A stretch of DNA of 38,764 bases from Clostridiales bacterium UBA7103 (GTDB taxonomy: Bacteria; Bacillota; Clostridia; Oscillospirales; Oscillospiraceae). The notes below the pieces were generated by a model, which searched no databases, had not been told where the DNA came from, and was given only the letters and a program-made list of their open reading frames with translations. A program made the position numbers and the translations under genes. Shown one piece after another: positions 38,727 through 38,764 of this stretch; within the stretch, counting starts at the first letter, position 1, and the number at the start of each line of letters is the position of its first letter. The DNA is taken from assembly GCA_002493305.1 (NCBI GenBank), contig DKYJ01000021.1:45241-84004 (forward strand). Direction: 5' to 3'.

Positions 38727-38764
38727 GAGCGCAGAGAGGGGACTCCCGTCCCCTCTCTGCGCTC
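38727..38764. terminator. long inverted repeat at window end
   Basis: A perfect 16-bp stem (GAGCGCAGAGAGGGGA / TCCCCTCTCTGCGCTC) with a 6-nt loop ends exactly at the window edge. It is probably the terminator of a gene beyond the window, but the T tract on the plus strand is cut off and the minus strand has none. The stretch 38655-38726 shows no gene. Confidence 0.55.

Noticed and set aside
1..38764. Mobile element, prophage or defence island
   Set aside because: No transposase, integrase, phage or restriction gene, no target-site duplications, and uniform base composition apart from short AT-rich intergenic regions.

Overview
The window looks like chromosome of a spore-forming member of the Clostridia (Oscillospiraceae-like Firmicutes). 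The evidence is strong AAGGAGG-type ribosome binding sites, sporulation genes (cotJ, yunB), a T-box upstream of alaS, a purine riboswitch, a ribonuclease P RNA gene of the common bacterial type, and a Cys/Gly-rich small spore-type ORF. Base composition is fairly GC-rich but even, and I see no insertion sequence, phage gene, tRNA, rRNA or CRISPR array. Almost every gene lies on the minus strand. The exceptions are a Cys-rich small ORF, the cotJ pair, a DNA glycosylase and rnpB.

Layout, low to high coordinates (transcription mostly right to left). 24-7336: one likely operon, alaS - HIT - comEC - holA - RNase M5-like, behind a sigma-A promoter and an alanine T-box. 7307-7663: an orphan 118-aa gene whose 3' end carries that promoter. 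7870-10348: mltG and trhP, overlapping by 8 nt, in the same order as the yrrL/yrrO region of Bacillus. 10507-10656: a 49-aa Cys/Gly-rich ORF. 10692-12190: sirtuin and thymidylate kinase. 12230-14062: MFS exporter plus an NTF2-like protein, behind a structured leader. 14063-16385: prfC and a cyclodeaminase-like gene. 16471-17555: a fused cotJA-cotJB followed by cotJC. 17582-20992: adenine deaminase and purine permease under a guanine-type purine riboswitch. 21140-21766: deoxyinosine glycosylase. 21779-27172: murD - YnbB-like PLP enzyme - yunB - ligA. 27182-27590: rnpB. 27606-31642: diguanylate cyclase, galactokinase-family kinase and polyprenyl-phosphate sugar transferase behind a perfect consensus promoter. 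31639-36055: glycosyltransferase, MFS transporter, pepT and a YlmH-like S4 protein. 36042-38654: a Tet(M)-like translational GTPase fused to a Rae1/YacP-type NYN nuclease domain.

Most of the window is core housekeeping: translation, DNA replication and repair, cell wall and purine salvage. The most unusual item is the GTPase-NYN fusion. It joins a ribosome-protection EF-G paralogue to a domain whose stand-alone homologue (Rae1) cleaves mRNA in the ribosomal A site, and its ORF overlaps the next one, which encodes a YlmH-type S4 protein, a family linked to ribosome quality control. Together they look like a translation-stress module. Its promoter sits so close to the ATG that the mRNA may be leaderless. 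Secondary points of interest are the guanine-type riboswitch with enlarged loops on an adenine-salvage operon, the cotJA-cotJB fusion, the structured MFS leader, the galactokinase with a changed sugar-binding motif, and a GGDEF protein with a dead receiver domain. Start codons were moved inward from the longest ORF wherever a ribosome binding site and family alignment supported it.
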